Assembly: GCF_000971175.1 (NCBI RefSeq)
Contig: NZ_BBLY01000001.1
Location: 109,314 to 173,313, forward strand
Direction of reading: 5' to 3'
Origin: Demequina pelophila
Lineage (GTDB): Bacteria > Actinomycetota > Actinomycetes > Actinomycetales > Demequinaceae
Length of the DNA: 64,000 nt
Shown here: one piece after another, positions 1 through 9,354 of the stretch
How the letters are laid out: every line of letters begins with the position of its first letter
Numbering within the stretch: position 1 is the first letter of the stretch
Program-made: the position numbers and the translations under genes
Notes under the pieces: model-generated
The model's input: the letters and a program-made list of their open reading frames with translations, nothing else
Told to the model about the DNA's origin: nothing
The model's database searches: none

Positions 1-1
1 C

Positions 2-400
2 GTCGAGGCCCCGGTCGTCACCGAGTACCTCCACAAGACCAACAAGGACCTGCCCGCGCAGGTGGGCGTGCTCGTGGGCACGGACGCCGCCGCCGGCGAG
101 GTCTCGCGCGACGTGGCGATGCACATCGCCGCGTACTCGCCCACCTTCCTCACCCGTGAGGACGTCCCCGCGGAGACCGTCGCCAACGAGCGTCGCGTCG
201 CCGAGGAGACCGCGAAGGGCGAGGGCAAGCCCGAGGCCGCCCTGCCGAAGATCGTGGACGGCCGCATGAACGGCTTCTTCAAGGAGAACGTCCTGGTCGA
301 CCAGGCATTCGCCAAGGACCCCAAGACCACGGTCGGCAAGGTCGTCGCGAACACGGGAGGCGCCCTGGTCGCGTTCGCCCGTTTCCGCGTGGGAGCATAA
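2..400 (+). CDS. tsf: Elongation factor Ts (3' part)
   Basis: This is the C-terminal part of EF-Ts, the guanine-nucleotide exchange factor that recycles EF-Tu during translation elongation. The frame is open from base 2 and ends with TAA at 398-400; the start lies outside the window. The dimerisation-domain signatures EYLHKTNKDLPAQVGVLVG and FKENVLVDQAFAKD are clear, and the C terminus has the usual VGKVVANTGG...VAFARFRVG ending. It is followed after about 50 nt by pyrH, the standard bacterial rpsB-tsf-pyrH-frr order. Nothing looks broken; it is partial only because the window cuts it. Confidence 0.97.
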   Translation, partial: VEAPVVTEYLHKTNKDLPAQVGVLVGTDAAAGEVSRDVAMHIAAYSPTFLTREDVPAETVANERRVAEETAKGEGKPEAALPKIVDGRMNGFFKENVLVDQAFAKDPKTTVGKVVANTGGALVAFARFRVGA

Positions 401-452
401 GCACCACACCCCACATTCGAGCTAGGCGCGGCGCGCCGTCAGGAGGAACCCC

Positions 453-1199
453 GTGTCCGAGACCAGCAATCTGATCCCGGACGGGGAGCCCCAGGCGGCG
501 CGCCGCGTTCTTCTCAAGCTCTCCGGCGAGATGTTCGGCGGAGGCAAGCTGGGCCTCGACCCGGAGATCGTCTCGCGCGTCGCGCGCGAGATCGCCGACG
601 CGGTGCGTCAGGGCGTGCAGGTCTGCGTGGTCGTGGGCGGCGGCAACTTCTTCCGCGGCGCGCAGCTGTCCGAGTCCGGCATGGAGCGCGCCCGCGCCGA
701 CTACATGGGCATGCTCGGCACCGTCATGAACGCCCTCGCCCTCCAGGACTTCCTCGAGCAGGCCGGGCAGGCGACGCGCGTGCAGACCGCCATCACCATG
801 GGTCAGGTCGCCGAGTCGTACATCCCGCTGCGCGCCATCCGCCACATGGAGAAGGGCCGCGTCGTGGTCTTCGGCGCCGGCGCCGGCATGCCGTACTTCT
901 CCACCGACACCGTGTCCCTCCAGCGCGCGCTCGAGACGCGCTGCTCGGAGGTGCTCATGGGCAAGAACGGCGTCGACGCGATCTACACCGCGGACCCCCG
1001 CACCAACCCCGACGCGGAGCGCCTCGAGCACGTCACGTACGGCGACGCGCTGCAGCGCCGCCTGGCCGTCATGGACTCCGCGGCGTTCTCGCTCGCGATG
1101 GACAACGAGGTGCCCATGCGCGTGTTCGGGCTCGACACCCCTGGAAATGTGACTCGCGCCCTCCTGGGTGAGACAATCGGAACCCTGGTGACGGCCTGA
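453..1199 (+). CDS. pyrH: UMP kinase
   Basis: UMP kinase phosphorylates UMP to UDP with ATP in pyrimidine nucleotide synthesis in the cytosol. The 248-residue product belongs to the amino-acid-kinase fold: [12 protein letters not shown] near the N terminus (phosphate-binding Lys), [10 protein letters not shown] (residues about 54-63), and [10 protein letters not shown] plus [12 protein letters not shown] in the UMP-binding half. The GTG start at 453 follows an ideal Shine-Dalgarno AGGAGG at 441-446 with six-base spacing. The N terminus carries about 15 extra residues before the kinase core, common in actinobacterial homologues. It lies between tsf and frr; frr starts 26 nt downstream, so co-transcription is likely. 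Confidence 0.97.
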   Translation: MSETSNLIPDGEPQAARRVLLKLSGEMFGGGKLGLDPEIVSRVAREIADAVRQGVQVCVVVGGGNFFRGAQLSESGMERARADYMGMLGTVMNALALQDFLEQAGQATRVQTAITMGQVAESYIPLRAIRHMEKGRVVVFGAGAGMPYFSTDTVSLQRALETRCSEVLMGKNGVDAIYTADPRTNPDAERLEHVTYGDALQRRLAVMDSAAFSLAMDNEVPMRVFGLDTPGNVTRALLGETIGTLVTA

Positions 1200-1225
1200 C
1201 GCCGCACCACGTGAAGGAGACAAGC

Positions 1226-1783
1226 GTGACTGAGATGATCCTCCTCGAGGCCGAGGAGAACATGGACAACGCGGTGGCCGTCGCGAAGGACAACTTCGCC
1301 GCCATCCGCACCGGACAGGCGTCGTCGGCGATGTTCGCCAACATCGCCGTGGACTACTACGGGGCACCCACCCCGCTGCAGCAGCTGGCATCGATCCAGG
1401 TGGTCGAGGCGCGCTCGGTGGTGATCTCGCCCTACGACGTGAGCGCGAAGAAGGAGATCGAGACCGCGCTGCGCAACTCGGACCTGGGCGTCAACCCCAC
1501 GGACGACGGCAAGGTGCTCCGCGTCAACCTCCCGCAGCTGACGGAGGAGCGCCGCCGCGACTACGTCAAGCTCGCGAAGACGAAGGCCGAGGAGTCCCGC
1601 GTCACCATCCGCAACATGCGCCGCAAGGCCAAGGACGCGATCGACGCCTCCGTGAAGGACGGCGAGGTCGGCGAGGACGAGGGCACGCGCGCGGAGAAGG
1701 AGCTCGACGCGCTCACCAAGAAGCACGTGGACGCGATCGACGCGCTCCTCGCCCACAAGGAGAGCGAGCTGCTCGCGGTCTGA
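1226..1783 (+). CDS. frr: Ribosome recycling factor
   Basis: Ribosome recycling factor splits post-termination 70S ribosomes together with EF-G. An upstream in-frame GTG exists at 1211, but it precedes the Shine-Dalgarno AAGGAGA at 1214-1220. The GTG at 1226, five bases after that site, gives MTEMILLEAEENM and exactly 185 residues, the usual family length. The hallmarks are RTGQASSAMFANIAVDYYG, LPQLTEERRRDYVKLAK and the C-terminal helical AEKELDALTKKHVDAIDALL. It sits in the conserved pyrH-frr-cdsA order. Confidence 0.97.
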   Translation: MTEMILLEAEENMDNAVAVAKDNFAAIRTGQASSAMFANIAVDYYGAPTPLQQLASIQVVEARSVVISPYDVSAKKEIETALRNSDLGVNPTDDGKVLRVNLPQLTEERRRDYVKLAKTKAEESRVTIRNMRRKAKDAIDASVKDGEVGEDEGTRAEKELDALTKKHVDAIDALLAHKESELLAV

Positions 1784-1814
1784 TGGGCACGCTGACCGCG
1801 CGACGGGGCGTCTC

Positions 1815-2978
1815 ATGAGGTGGGGGCGGCGTCGAGCCGCGGAGAACCACACCTCGACCGAGGCCCCCGTCGGCGGCTCGCCCTTCGCGCCCGTGAATCC
1901 GGCGCCCGCGCAGGCCGACCCGGCCGGCGCATCGTCCCCCGGGCCCGTCCCGGCCGGGCTGGAGCCGGGGGAGGACCCGGTCCTGCCCGGACCCGCCGAC
2001 GCGCCGCAGCAGCGGCCCGCGACGGTCGCCCCCGTACCGGAGGCGGCCGAGCAGGTGGCCGCGGCCATCGCGGTCCGCGAGGACCACGCGGCCGGGGAGG
2101 ACGATGCGGCGGATCCCGTCGATCCGTCCGTCCCGCCCGCGGACACGGTCCCCGCACCCCGCCCGCCGCGCGCCGGGCGCAACCTGTGGCTCGCCTTCGG
2201 CGTGGGCCTGGTGCTGGGCGTCGGCTCCCTGGCCGCCGCCTGGTGGCACCCGCTCGCGCTCGCCGCGCTGGTCTACGGCTTCTGCATCGCAGCGATCGTG
2301 GAGTGGCGCAGCGCGCTCGCGCGCATCGGGCTGCGCGTCCCGCTCGTGCCGGTCATCGCCGTCACGGTGGGCATGGCCATCGCGACGTGGTTCGCCCGCG
2401 CGGAGGGCCTCGTGGTGGCCGTCATCGTGGCGGCCGCCGGCATCGTCGCCTGGCGCATCGTCGACGAACGCGTCGAGAACACGCTCGCCGACTCGCTGGC
2501 GGGCATCTTCACGGTGGCCTGGATCCCGTTCCTGGGCTCCTTCGTCATGCTGCTCGAGATGGCCGAGGACGGTTGGCTGCGCGTCTTCATGGTGCTCGTC
2601 GCCGTGGTGCTCAACGACACGGGCGCGCTGTTCACCGGCATGCTCATGGGCCGGCGCAAGCTCGCGCCGCGCGTGAGCCCCAAGAAGACGTGGGAGGGCG
2701 CGATCGGCGGCGCGGTGCTGGGCACCGCGGGCGCCGCGGCCCTCGCGTACGTGGCGTTCGACGGACGCTGGTGGATCGGCGCCGCGGTGGGCGCCGCCTG
2801 CGTGGTCGCCGCCGTGCTGGGCGACCTCGCCGAGTCCGCGCTCAAGCGCGACATCGCGATCAAGGACATGTCGAGCGCCATCCCCGGGCATGGCGGCATC
2901 CTCGACCGGCTCGACTCCATCCTGCCCGCGGCGGCCGCCGCCTACGTGGTGTTCGCCCTGTTGATGGGAACCTCATGA
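1815..2978 (+). CDS. cdsA: Phosphatidate cytidylyltransferase
   Basis: CDP-diacylglycerol synthase makes CDP-DAG from phosphatidate and CTP at the membrane, feeding enzymes such as the phosphatidyltransferase encoded near 58.8 kb. The CDS-family signature is complete near the C terminus: [21 protein letters not shown] followed by LDRLDS. About eight hydrophobic helices begin around residue 122. The first 120 residues are an unusual Pro/Ala/Asp-rich, low-complexity cytoplasmic extension with no recognisable domain, so the protein (387 aa) is longer than the typical 270-300 aa enzyme. No strong Shine-Dalgarno precedes the ATG at 1815, so a downstream start cannot be excluded. Its stop overlaps the rlmN start as ATGA. 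Confidence 0.93.
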   Translation: MRWGRRRAAENHTSTEAPVGGSPFAPVNPAPAQADPAGASSPGPVPAGLEPGEDPVLPGPADAPQQRPATVAPVPEAAEQVAAAIAVREDHAAGEDDAADPVDPSVPPADTVPAPRPPRAGRNLWLAFGVGLVLGVGSLAAAWWHPLALAALVYGFCIAAIVEWRSALARIGLRVPLVPVIAVTVGMAIATWFARAEGLVVAVIVAAAGIVAWRIVDERVENTLADSLAGIFTVAWIPFLGSFVMLLEMAEDGWLRVFMVLVAVVLNDTGALFTGMLMGRRKLAPRVSPKKTWEGAIGGAVLGTAGAAALAYVAFDGRWWIGAAVGAACVVAAVLGDLAESALKRDIAIKDMSSAIPGHGGILDRLDSILPAAAAAYVVFALLMGTS

Positions 2979-4093
2979 CCGCCACCGAGCACCCCCGCCT
3001 GCCCATGCTCGCCCCGCGCCGCGGCAAGCCGCCGCGCCACTTCGCGGACCTCGACGCCGTCGAGCGCAAGGACGCCCTCAAGCAGCTGGGCCAGCCCGGC
3101 TTCCGTGCCAAGCAGCTCGCGACGCACTACTACGACCACCTCACCGTCGATGCCGACGACATGACGGACCTGCCCGCCGCGGCGCGCGAGGACCTGGTCG
3201 CGGAGCTGTTCCCGCCGCTGCTGTCCCCGGTGACCCAGCTGGTCACGCCGGACGGCGAGACGGTGAAGACGCTCTTCACGCTGGTCGACGGCGCCAAGCT
3301 CGAGTGCGTCCTCATGAAGTACCCCGACCGCGCGACCCTGTGCGTCACCAGCCAGGCCGGCTGCGGCATGGCCTGCCCGTTCTGCGCGACCGGCCAGATG
3401 GGCCTCACCCGCAACCTGTCCGCCGCGGAGATCGTCGAGCAGGTGCGCCTCGCGGCCCGCGCCGCCCGCGACGGCTCCCTGGGCGGCGACCCCGTCCGCC
3501 TGTCGAACGTGGTGTTCATGGGCATGGGCGAGCCGCTGGCCAACTACAACGCGGTGATGACCGCGGTGCGGGCGCTCACCAGCCCCGCGCCCGAAGGCTT
3601 CGGGCTCTCGGCCCGCCACGTCACCGTCTCCACCGTGGGCCTCGTGACCGGCATCGACCGGCTGGCGGGGGAGGGCATCCCGGTGACGCTCGCGCTCAGC
3701 CTCCACGCGCCGGACGACGAGCTCCGCGACGAGATCGTCCCCATCAACGCCCGCTGGAAGGTCGACGAGGCGCTCGACGCCGCGCGGCGGTACTTCGACG
3801 CGACCGGCCGCCGCGTGAGCATCGAGTACGCGCTCATCCGCAATATCAACGACCACGCCCACCGCGCCGAGCTCCTCGCGAAGAAGCTCCGGGCGCGCGG
3901 CGACGGCTGGGTCCACGTCAACCCCATCCCGCTCAACCCGACCCCCGGCTCCAAGTGGACGGCCTCGGACCCCGCGGTGGAGCGCGAGTTCGTGCGCATC
4001 CTGCGGATGCACGGAATCCCCACCACCATCAGGGATACTCGGGGCAGCGACATCGATGGTGCCTGCGGCCAGCTTGCGATCAAGGAGAGATGA
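2975..4093 (+). CDS. rlmN: 23S rRNA (adenine2503-C2)-methyltransferase
   Basis: RlmN is a radical-SAM enzyme that methylates C2 of A2503 in 23S rRNA and A37 in some tRNAs. The 372-residue product has the CX3CX2C iron-sulfur motif CGMACPFC at C130, C134 and C137. It also has the RlmN-type cysteine pair: one just upstream in [10 protein letters not shown] and the C-terminal one in DIDGACGQL (near residue 364). GEPLANYN and the Ser/Thr-rich [12 protein letters not shown] region are present. Translation starts at the ATG of an ATGA overlap with cdsA, indicating translational coupling. The end overlaps the next gene by one base (TGATG). Confidence 0.96.
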   Translation: MTATEHPRLPMLAPRRGKPPRHFADLDAVERKDALKQLGQPGFRAKQLATHYYDHLTVDADDMTDLPAAAREDLVAELFPPLLSPVTQLVTPDGETVKTLFTLVDGAKLECVLMKYPDRATLCVTSQAGCGMACPFCATGQMGLTRNLSAAEIVEQVRLAARAARDGSLGGDPVRLSNVVFMGMGEPLANYNAVMTAVRALTSPAPEGFGLSARHVTVSTVGLVTGIDRLAGEGIPVTLALSLHAPDDELRDEIVPINARWKVDEALDAARRYFDATGRRVSIEYALIRNINDHAHRAELLAKKLRARGDGWVHVNPIPLNPTPGSKWTASDPAVEREFVRILRMHGIPTTIRDTRGSDIDGACGQLAIKER

Positions 4094-4650
4094 TGACGGT
4101 CCTGTTCCCCAAGGTGAGCGCGGCGAAGCTGGGGTACCGGCCGGACCAGGTCGAGGCGTTCTTCGACCGCGCCCGTGCCGCGTACGAGCGCCCCACCGAG
4201 GGTGAGAGCCTCGCTGCGCTCGACGTGCGGCGCACCGCGTTCGACCTCAAGCACGGCGGCTACGAGACCGCCTCCGTCGACGCGGCGCTCGACCGCCTCG
4301 AGGTGGCCTTCGTGCAGCGCACCCGCGAGATGTACGTGCGCACCCACGGACAGGACGCCTGGATGCAGGACCTCGCCGAGCGCGCGCAGACCCTCTACCC
4401 GCGCCTGCGCCGCCCCGCCGGCGACCGCTTCGCCCACCCGGGCGGCCTGGGCAAGGGCTACTCGGTGGCCGACGTCGACGAGCTCCTGAGCCGCGTCACG
4501 TCCTTCTTCGACCGCGGCGCCCCGCTCACCGCGGAGGAGGTGCGCGCCACCACTTTCCGGCAGTCGCGCGGCTCCCGCGCCTACGACGAGGGCACCGTCG
4601 ACGCTTTCCTGGCGCGCCTCGTCGACATCCTGCTCGGCGTGGGCGAGTGA
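4093..4650 (+). CDS. DivIVA-domain protein
   Basis: The 185-residue protein consists of short DivIVA-type modules: FPKVSAAKLGYRPDQVEAFF, RRTAFDLKHGGYETASVDAAL, GKGYSVADVDELLSRV and ATTFRQSRGSRAYDEGTVDAFL. Proteins of this kind (DivIVA domain repeats, F/Y-x-x-x-x-x-GYDxxxVDxFL) occur in actinobacteria. They are thought to associate with the polar/septal growth machinery, but the exact role is not established. There are no membrane helices and no long coiled coil as in Wag31. ATG 4093 is preferred over ATG 4090 because AAGGAGA (4082-4088) is then four bases away. The gene is sandwiched by overlap between rlmN and dxr. Confidence 0.8.
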   Translation: MTVLFPKVSAAKLGYRPDQVEAFFDRARAAYERPTEGESLAALDVRRTAFDLKHGGYETASVDAALDRLEVAFVQRTREMYVRTHGQDAWMQDLAERAQTLYPRLRRPAGDRFAHPGGLGKGYSVADVDELLSRVTSFFDRGAPLTAEEVRATTFRQSRGSRAYDEGTVDAFLARLVDILLGVGE

Positions 4651-5795
4651 CCCGCACCGTCTCGCTGCTGGGTTCCACAGGGTCGATCGGCACCCAGGCC
4701 CTCGACATCCTGGCGGCCCACCCGGACCGCTTCGACGTGATCGCGCTGGCCGCCGGCGGCGGCCGCCCGGGCGACGTCATCGCGCAGGCCCGCGCGCATC
4801 GTCCGCGGTTCGTCGCCCTCGCGCGCGAGGACGCCGTCGCGGAGGTCGCCGCGGCCCTGCCCGGCGTGGAGGTCGCGGGAGGGGCCGATGCGGTGGTCGC
4901 CGCGGCGTCGATGGGCGCCGACGTGGTCCTCAACGGGGTCACCGGCTCCGTGGGCCTGCGGCCCACGCTCGCCGCGCTCGAGGCCGGCTCGACGCTCGCG
5001 CTGGCGAACAAGGAGTCGCTGGTCGCCGGCGGCGCGCTGGTGCGCGCCGCGCAGGTGCGGCCCGATCAGATCGTGCCCGTCGACTCCGAGCACTCGGCGC
5101 TCGCGCAGTGTCTGCGCGCCGGCGATGCAAGCGAGGTCGCTCGCTTGGTGGTGACGGCGTCGGGCGGAGCCTTCCGCGGCCGCAGCCGCGCGTCGCTCGA
5201 GAGCGTCACAGTGGCCGATGCGCTGGCCCACCCCAACTGGGACATGGGCCCGGTGGTGACCATCAACTCCGCGACCATGGTGAACAAGGCGCTCGAGGTG
5301 CTCGAGGCCCACCTGCTGTTCGACGTGCCGCTCGACCGCATCGAGGTGGTGGTCCACGCCCAGTCGATCGTGCACTCGATGGTCGAGTTCGTCGACGGCG
5401 CCACCATGGCGAAGGCGTCCCCGCCGGACATGCACCTGCCCATCGCGCTGGGCCTCAGCTGGCCCGAGCGCCTCCCCGACGTGGCACCCCGCCTCGACTG
5501 GACCACGGCCCAGACCTGGACCTTCGAGCCGCTCGACGAGGTCGCCTTCCCGGCGGTGAGGCTCATGCGCGAGGCGGCCGCAGCATCGTCCCTTCACCCG
5601 GCCGTGCTCAACGCCGCGAACGAGGAGTGCGTCCAGGCGTTCGTGGACGGCGCGCTCCCGTTCCTTGGGATCGTCGACACGGTGCGGCGCGTTGTGGAGT
5701 CATACAGCGCCCCCGGTGAGGTCACTCTCGACGCCGTCGACGAGGCCGAACGGTGGGCGCGCGAGCGCGCGCTCGCGGCGATCGCGGGAGGATAG
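4647..5795 (+). CDS. dxr: 1-deoxy-D-xylulose-5-phosphate reductoisomerase
   Basis: Dxr converts DXP to 2-C-methyl-D-erythritol 4-phosphate with NADPH and a divalent metal, the first committed step of the MEP isoprenoid pathway. The 382-residue product shows the nucleotide-binding LLGSTGSIGTQALDIL at the N terminus, ANKESLVAGG, the metal/substrate motif PVDSEHSALAQCL, TASGGAFRG, and HPNWDMGPVVTINSATM. Length and order are normal. The GTG start is part of a GTGA overlap with the DivIVA-domain gene. The cluster dxr - site-2 protease - ispG is conserved in actinobacteria. Confidence 0.97.
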   Translation: MTRTVSLLGSTGSIGTQALDILAAHPDRFDVIALAAGGGRPGDVIAQARAHRPRFVALAREDAVAEVAAALPGVEVAGGADAVVAAASMGADVVLNGVTGSVGLRPTLAALEAGSTLALANKESLVAGGALVRAAQVRPDQIVPVDSEHSALAQCLRAGDASEVARLVVTASGGAFRGRSRASLESVTVADALAHPNWDMGPVVTINSATMVNKALEVLEAHLLFDVPLDRIEVVVHAQSIVHSMVEFVDGATMAKASPPDMHLPIALGLSWPERLPDVAPRLDWTTAQTWTFEPLDEVAFPAVRLMREAAAASSLHPAVLNAANEECVQAFVDGALPFLGIVDTVRRVVESYSAPGEVTLDAVDEAERWARERALAAIAGG

Positions 5796-5800
5796 GAGAC

Positions 5801-7114
5801 ATGGCGGAAGTCATCGGCTGGGGCGTCCTGGTGCTGGGACTGCTCGTCTCGATCGCGCTGCACGAGCTGGGGCATATGATCCCGGCCAAGCGCTTCGGGG
5901 TGCGGGTCAGCGAGTACTTCGTGGGCTTCGGGCCCACGCTGTGGTCGCGGCGCGGACGGGAGACCGAGTACGGCGTCAAGGCCATCCCGCTGGGCGGCTA
6001 CGTCCGACTCGTGGGCATGATCCCGCCCGAGGACCGCGTCAAGCCCGTGCGCAGCACCGGCCGGCTCGCGCGGCTCATCGCGGACACCCGCGAGGCCTCC
6101 GTCGAGGAGATCCCCGAGGGCGAGGATCACCGGGCGTTCTACCACCTGACATGGTGGCGCAAGGTGATCGTCATGATGGGCGGGCCGCTGGTCAACCTGG
6201 TGCTCGCCGCGCTGATCTTCACCGGGGTGCTGTTCTTCGTCGGCACCCCCGGCAACCCGACCCTGACCGTCGCGCAGGTGACGGACTGCGTGCCCGCCGC
6301 CGGCGCCGCGGTCTGCACCGCCGGCGACCCGGCCTCGCCCGCCTCCCAGGCCGGGCTCGAGGCCGGCGACACCATCACCGCCGTCGACGGCACCCCCGTC
6401 GCCGAATGGACCGAGCTCACCACGTACGTGGCCGACCGTCCCGGCACGCCCATCACGCTGACCGTCGACCGCGACGGGGCCACCGAGACCCTCACGCTCA
6501 CCCCGGCGCTGCGCGAGCGCGCGGTGTACGACGACGCGGGCGAGGTGGTCACGGACGCGTCCGGGGCGATCCTCACCGAGGAGGTCGGCTACATGGGCAT
6601 CGCGCCCACGGCGGAGACCGTCCGTCAGGGCCTGGGCGCCGGCGTCGCCCTCACGGGCGAGTACCTCGCACGCACCGCCGAGGTGGTCGTCACCCTGCCC
6701 GAGCACGTCTACCACGTGGCCCGCGCCGCGGTGGGGCTCGAGGAGCGCTCGCAGGAGTCGATCATGGGCGTCGTGGGCGTGGGCCGCGTCACGGCCGAGA
6801 TCTCCGCCGCGGACGTCGAGGGCTACGGGATCGGCGAGAAGGTCGCGGACATGCTCATGGTGCTGGGCGGCCTCAACCTCGCGCTGTTCGTGTTCAACAT
6901 GATCCCGCTGGTGCCGCTCGACGGCGGCCACGTCGCCTCCGCGCTGTGGCAGGGGATCAAGAACGGCTGGGCCCGCGTGCGCGGCCTGCCGCGTCCCGCG
7001 CCCGTCGACGTCGCCCGCATGATGCCGCTCGCCTACGGCGTGTTCGGCCTGCTGCTCGTCATGGGCCTCATCCTCATCTACGCCGACATCGTCGCGCCCG
7101 TCAGCATCCTCTGA
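5801..7114 (+). CDS. Site-2 (M50) membrane metalloprotease, Rip1/RseP-like
   Basis: This intramembrane zinc protease family cleaves transmembrane anti-sigma factors and other membrane substrates. The zinc motif HELGH lies at residues 21-25 in the first helix, and the third ligand is in [12 protein letters not shown] (Asp near residue 374). A PDZ domain is visible around residues 150-245 ([19 protein letters not shown]). The ATG at 5801 is chosen because AGGAG at 5794-5798 sits just upstream; an earlier in-frame start would lie inside dxr. Length (437 aa) fits actinobacterial homologues such as mycobacterial Rip1. It lies between dxr and ispG. Confidence 0.93.
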   Translation: MAEVIGWGVLVLGLLVSIALHELGHMIPAKRFGVRVSEYFVGFGPTLWSRRGRETEYGVKAIPLGGYVRLVGMIPPEDRVKPVRSTGRLARLIADTREASVEEIPEGEDHRAFYHLTWWRKVIVMMGGPLVNLVLAALIFTGVLFFVGTPGNPTLTVAQVTDCVPAAGAAVCTAGDPASPASQAGLEAGDTITAVDGTPVAEWTELTTYVADRPGTPITLTVDRDGATETLTLTPALRERAVYDDAGEVVTDASGAILTEEVGYMGIAPTAETVRQGLGAGVALTGEYLARTAEVVVTLPEHVYHVARAAVGLEERSQESIMGVVGVGRVTAEISAADVEGYGIGEKVADMLMVLGGLNLALFVFNMIPLVPLDGGHVASALWQGIKNGWARVRGLPRPAPVDVARMMPLAYGVFGLLLVMGLILIYADIVAPVSIL

Positions 7115-7148
7115 CCGGCGCCCAAGGACCCTGGGAGATACTGGACTC

Positions 7149-8300
7149 GTGACCGCCATCGGACTCGGAATGCCCGCCATGCCCGCGCCTGTGCTCGCCG
7201 AGCGCCGCCCCACCCGCAAGATCAGGGTGGGCAGCGTCGAGGTGGGCGGCGACGCGCCCATCAGCGTGCAGTCGATGACGACGACGAAGACGCACGACGT
7301 GAACTCGACGCTCCAGCAGATCGCGGAGCTCACCGCGGCCGGCTGCGACATCGTGCGCGTCGCGTGCCCCACGCAGGACGACGCGGACGCGCTCGCCGCG
7401 ATCGCGCGCAAGTCGCAGATCCCCGTCATCGCGGACATCCACTTCCAGCCCAAGTACGTCTTCGCCGCGATCGAGGCCGGCTGCGCCGCGGTGCGCGTCA
7501 ACCCGGGCAACATCAAGCGCTTCGACGACCAGGTCAAGGAGATCGCGGCGGCGGCCAAGGACCACGGCACGTCCCTGCGCATTGGCGTCAACGCCGGCTC
7601 CCTCGACAAGCGGCTCCTGGAGAAGTACGGCAAGGCCACCCCGGAGGCGCTCGTCGAGTCCGCCGTGTGGGAGGCCAGCCTGTTCGAGGAGCACGGCTTC
7701 CACGACTTCAAGATCTCCGTCAAGCACAACGACCCCGTGGTCATGGTGCGGGCCTACGAGATGCTCTCCGAGCGCGGCGACTGGCCGCTCCACCTGGGCG
7801 TCACCGAGGCCGGCCCGGCGTTCCAGGGCACCATCAAGTCCGCCACCGCGTTCGGCGCGCTGCTGAGCCAGGGGATCGGCGACACCATCCGCGTGTCCCT
7901 GTCCGCGCCTCCCGTCGAGGAGGTCAAGGTGGGCATCCAGATCCTCCAGGCGCTCAACCTGCGCCCGCGCAAGCTCGAGATCGTGTCCTGCCCGTCCTGT
8001 GGACGCGCGCAGGTGGACGTCTACGAGCTCGCGGAGAAGGTCACGGCCGGGCTCGAGGGCATGGAGGTGCCGTTGCGCGTCGCCGTGATGGGCTGCGTGG
8101 TCAACGGGCCGGGTGAGGCCCGCGAGGCGGACCTGGGCGTGGCCTCCGGCAACGGCAAGGGACAGATCTTCGTCAAGGGCGAGGTCATCAAGACCGTGCC
8201 CGAGCGGGACATCGTCGAGACCCTCATCGAGGAGGCGATGAAGATCGCCGAGACGATGGAGCCCGAGGAAGGCGCGGCCCCGGTCGTGACCACCCCCTGA
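7149..8300 (+). CDS. ispG: HMBPP synthase (flavodoxin/ferredoxin dependent)
   Basis: IspG (GcpE) reduces 2-C-methyl-D-erythritol 2,4-cyclodiphosphate to HMBPP, the penultimate MEP step, using a [4Fe-4S] cluster. Cluster ligands are visible as CPSC (C281, C284) and C316 in [11 protein letters not shown], followed by E323. The N-terminal TIM-barrel part carries [19 protein letters not shown] and [17 protein letters not shown]. At 383 residues it is the bacterial (not plant) length. A GTG start at 7149 gives [14 protein letters not shown]. With dxr 2.5 kb upstream it forms an isoprenoid gene group. Confidence 0.97.
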   Translation: MTAIGLGMPAMPAPVLAERRPTRKIRVGSVEVGGDAPISVQSMTTTKTHDVNSTLQQIAELTAAGCDIVRVACPTQDDADALAAIARKSQIPVIADIHFQPKYVFAAIEAGCAAVRVNPGNIKRFDDQVKEIAAAAKDHGTSLRIGVNAGSLDKRLLEKYGKATPEALVESAVWEASLFEEHGFHDFKISVKHNDPVVMVRAYEMLSERGDWPLHLGVTEAGPAFQGTIKSATAFGALLSQGIGDTIRVSLSAPPVEEVKVGIQILQALNLRPRKLEIVSCPSCGRAQVDVYELAEKVTAGLEGMEVPLRVAVMGCVVNGPGEAREADLGVASGNGKGQIFVKGEVIKTVPERDIVETLIEEAMKIAETMEPEEGAAPVVTTP

Positions 8301-8301
8301 C

Positions 8302-9222
8302 ATGACCGACTCGCTGCTGCGGCGCGGCCAGCACACGCTGGCGCCGCTGCAGCGGCGCGACCTGGCCGGCGCGCTCGCGCTGGCGGGGGAGGACCCCGTC
8401 GCGAACGTGGTGCCGCTCATGCACCTCGAGATCGCGCGCGCCTCGGGCCTCATGCCGTCGTCCATGTGGGCGGTGCGCAGGCGCGTGGGCCTGCGGCACG
8501 AGTTGGTCGCGCTCGCCTGGAACGGCGCCAACCTGTGCCTGGTCGCACCCGCGGACGATTCCGAGGAGTCCGAGTCGCTGCGCGCGGACCTCGCGGCCTC
8601 CGCGGTCGCGCGCTTCACGCGGCCCGCGGCCATCGTGGGCCCCGCGCAGGTCACGCTCGACCTGTGGGGACGCGTCGAGCCGTGGTGGGGTCCCGCGCGG
8701 GAGGTCCGCGCCCGGCAGCTGTCCATGGCGATCTCCGGGGAGCCGGTCGAGACCGGCCCGGGGGACGATGCAGGCCTCGCCCTGGAGGGCGTGCGTCCGG
8801 CGGTCATGGGCGACTACCCGGTGCTCCTGCCCGCGTGCGTCCACATGTTCATCGGCGAGGTGGGCTACGACCCGCTGCGGCACGGCCGTGCCGCCTACGA
8901 GGAGCGGCTCAAGTTCCTGGTGCGGGCCGGACGCTCGTTCGTACAGTTGGGCACGATCGATGGGCGCCGCCAGGTGGCCTTCAAGGCCGAGGTGGGGGCC
9001 GTGGGCGGGGGAGCGGCGCAGCTTCAGGGCGTGTGGGTGCACCCGCGGCTGCGCGGGCGCGGGCTCGCCCGGGCCGGACTCGCCGAGGTGGTGCGCCAGG
9101 CGCGCGCCTCGATCGCGCCCACGGTGTCGCTGTACGTGAACGACTTCAACCCCGTGGCCATTCGGTCCTACGAGGCGGTGGGGTTCGAGCGCGTGGGGAC
9201 CTTCGCGACCGTCATGTTCTAG
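8302..9222 (+). CDS. GNAT N-acetyltransferase with DUF4081-type N-terminal domain
   Basis: This 306-residue protein has an N-terminal domain (residues about 1-150) without a clear catalytic motif and a C-terminal GNAT fold. The acetyl-CoA loop is readable as QLQGVWVHPRLRGRGLARAGL, followed by VSLYVNDFNPVAIRSYEAVGF. This two-domain protein is found directly after ispG in many actinobacteria (the Rv2867c position in Mycobacterium tuberculosis), so it is a syntenic orthologue. The acceptor is unknown. The ATG is one base after the ispG stop, so the genes are co-transcribed. Confidence 0.85.
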   Translation: MTDSLLRRGQHTLAPLQRRDLAGALALAGEDPVANVVPLMHLEIARASGLMPSSMWAVRRRVGLRHELVALAWNGANLCLVAPADDSEESESLRADLAASAVARFTRPAAIVGPAQVTLDLWGRVEPWWGPAREVRARQLSMAISGEPVETGPGDDAGLALEGVRPAVMGDYPVLLPACVHMFIGEVGYDPLRHGRAAYEERLKFLVRAGRSFVQLGTIDGRRQVAFKAEVGAVGGGAAQLQGVWVHPRLRGRGLARAGLAEVVRQARASIAPTVSLYVNDFNPVAIRSYEAVGFERVGTFATVMF

Positions 9223-9292
9223 GGGGTCGCCGCCGCCGCGCGCCTGGGCGGGGCCGATGCGAGTCGAGCCATCCTCAGGGCTTTCATGGGGT

Positions 9293-9336
9293 GTTCACCC
9301 TCCGTCCACCGTGTCGCCACCTTTCCGACACCTTGC
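9293..9336 (+). promoter_or_regulatory. Candidate PHO box (PhoP-binding direct repeats)
   Basis: Four consecutive 11-nt units are seen: GTTCACCCTCC, GTCCACCGTGT, CGCCACCTTTC and CGACACCTTGC. Each has CACC at positions 4-7. The first unit matches the GTTCACC core of actinobacterial PHO boxes. The array ends just upstream of a -10-like TAACCT (9342-9347), which is 7 nt before the ATG of a glycerophosphodiesterase. A phosphate-starvation response by PhoP is therefore plausible, but binding is inferred. Confidence 0.5.
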
Positions 9337-9354
9337 GTCCGTAACCTCCGTGCC

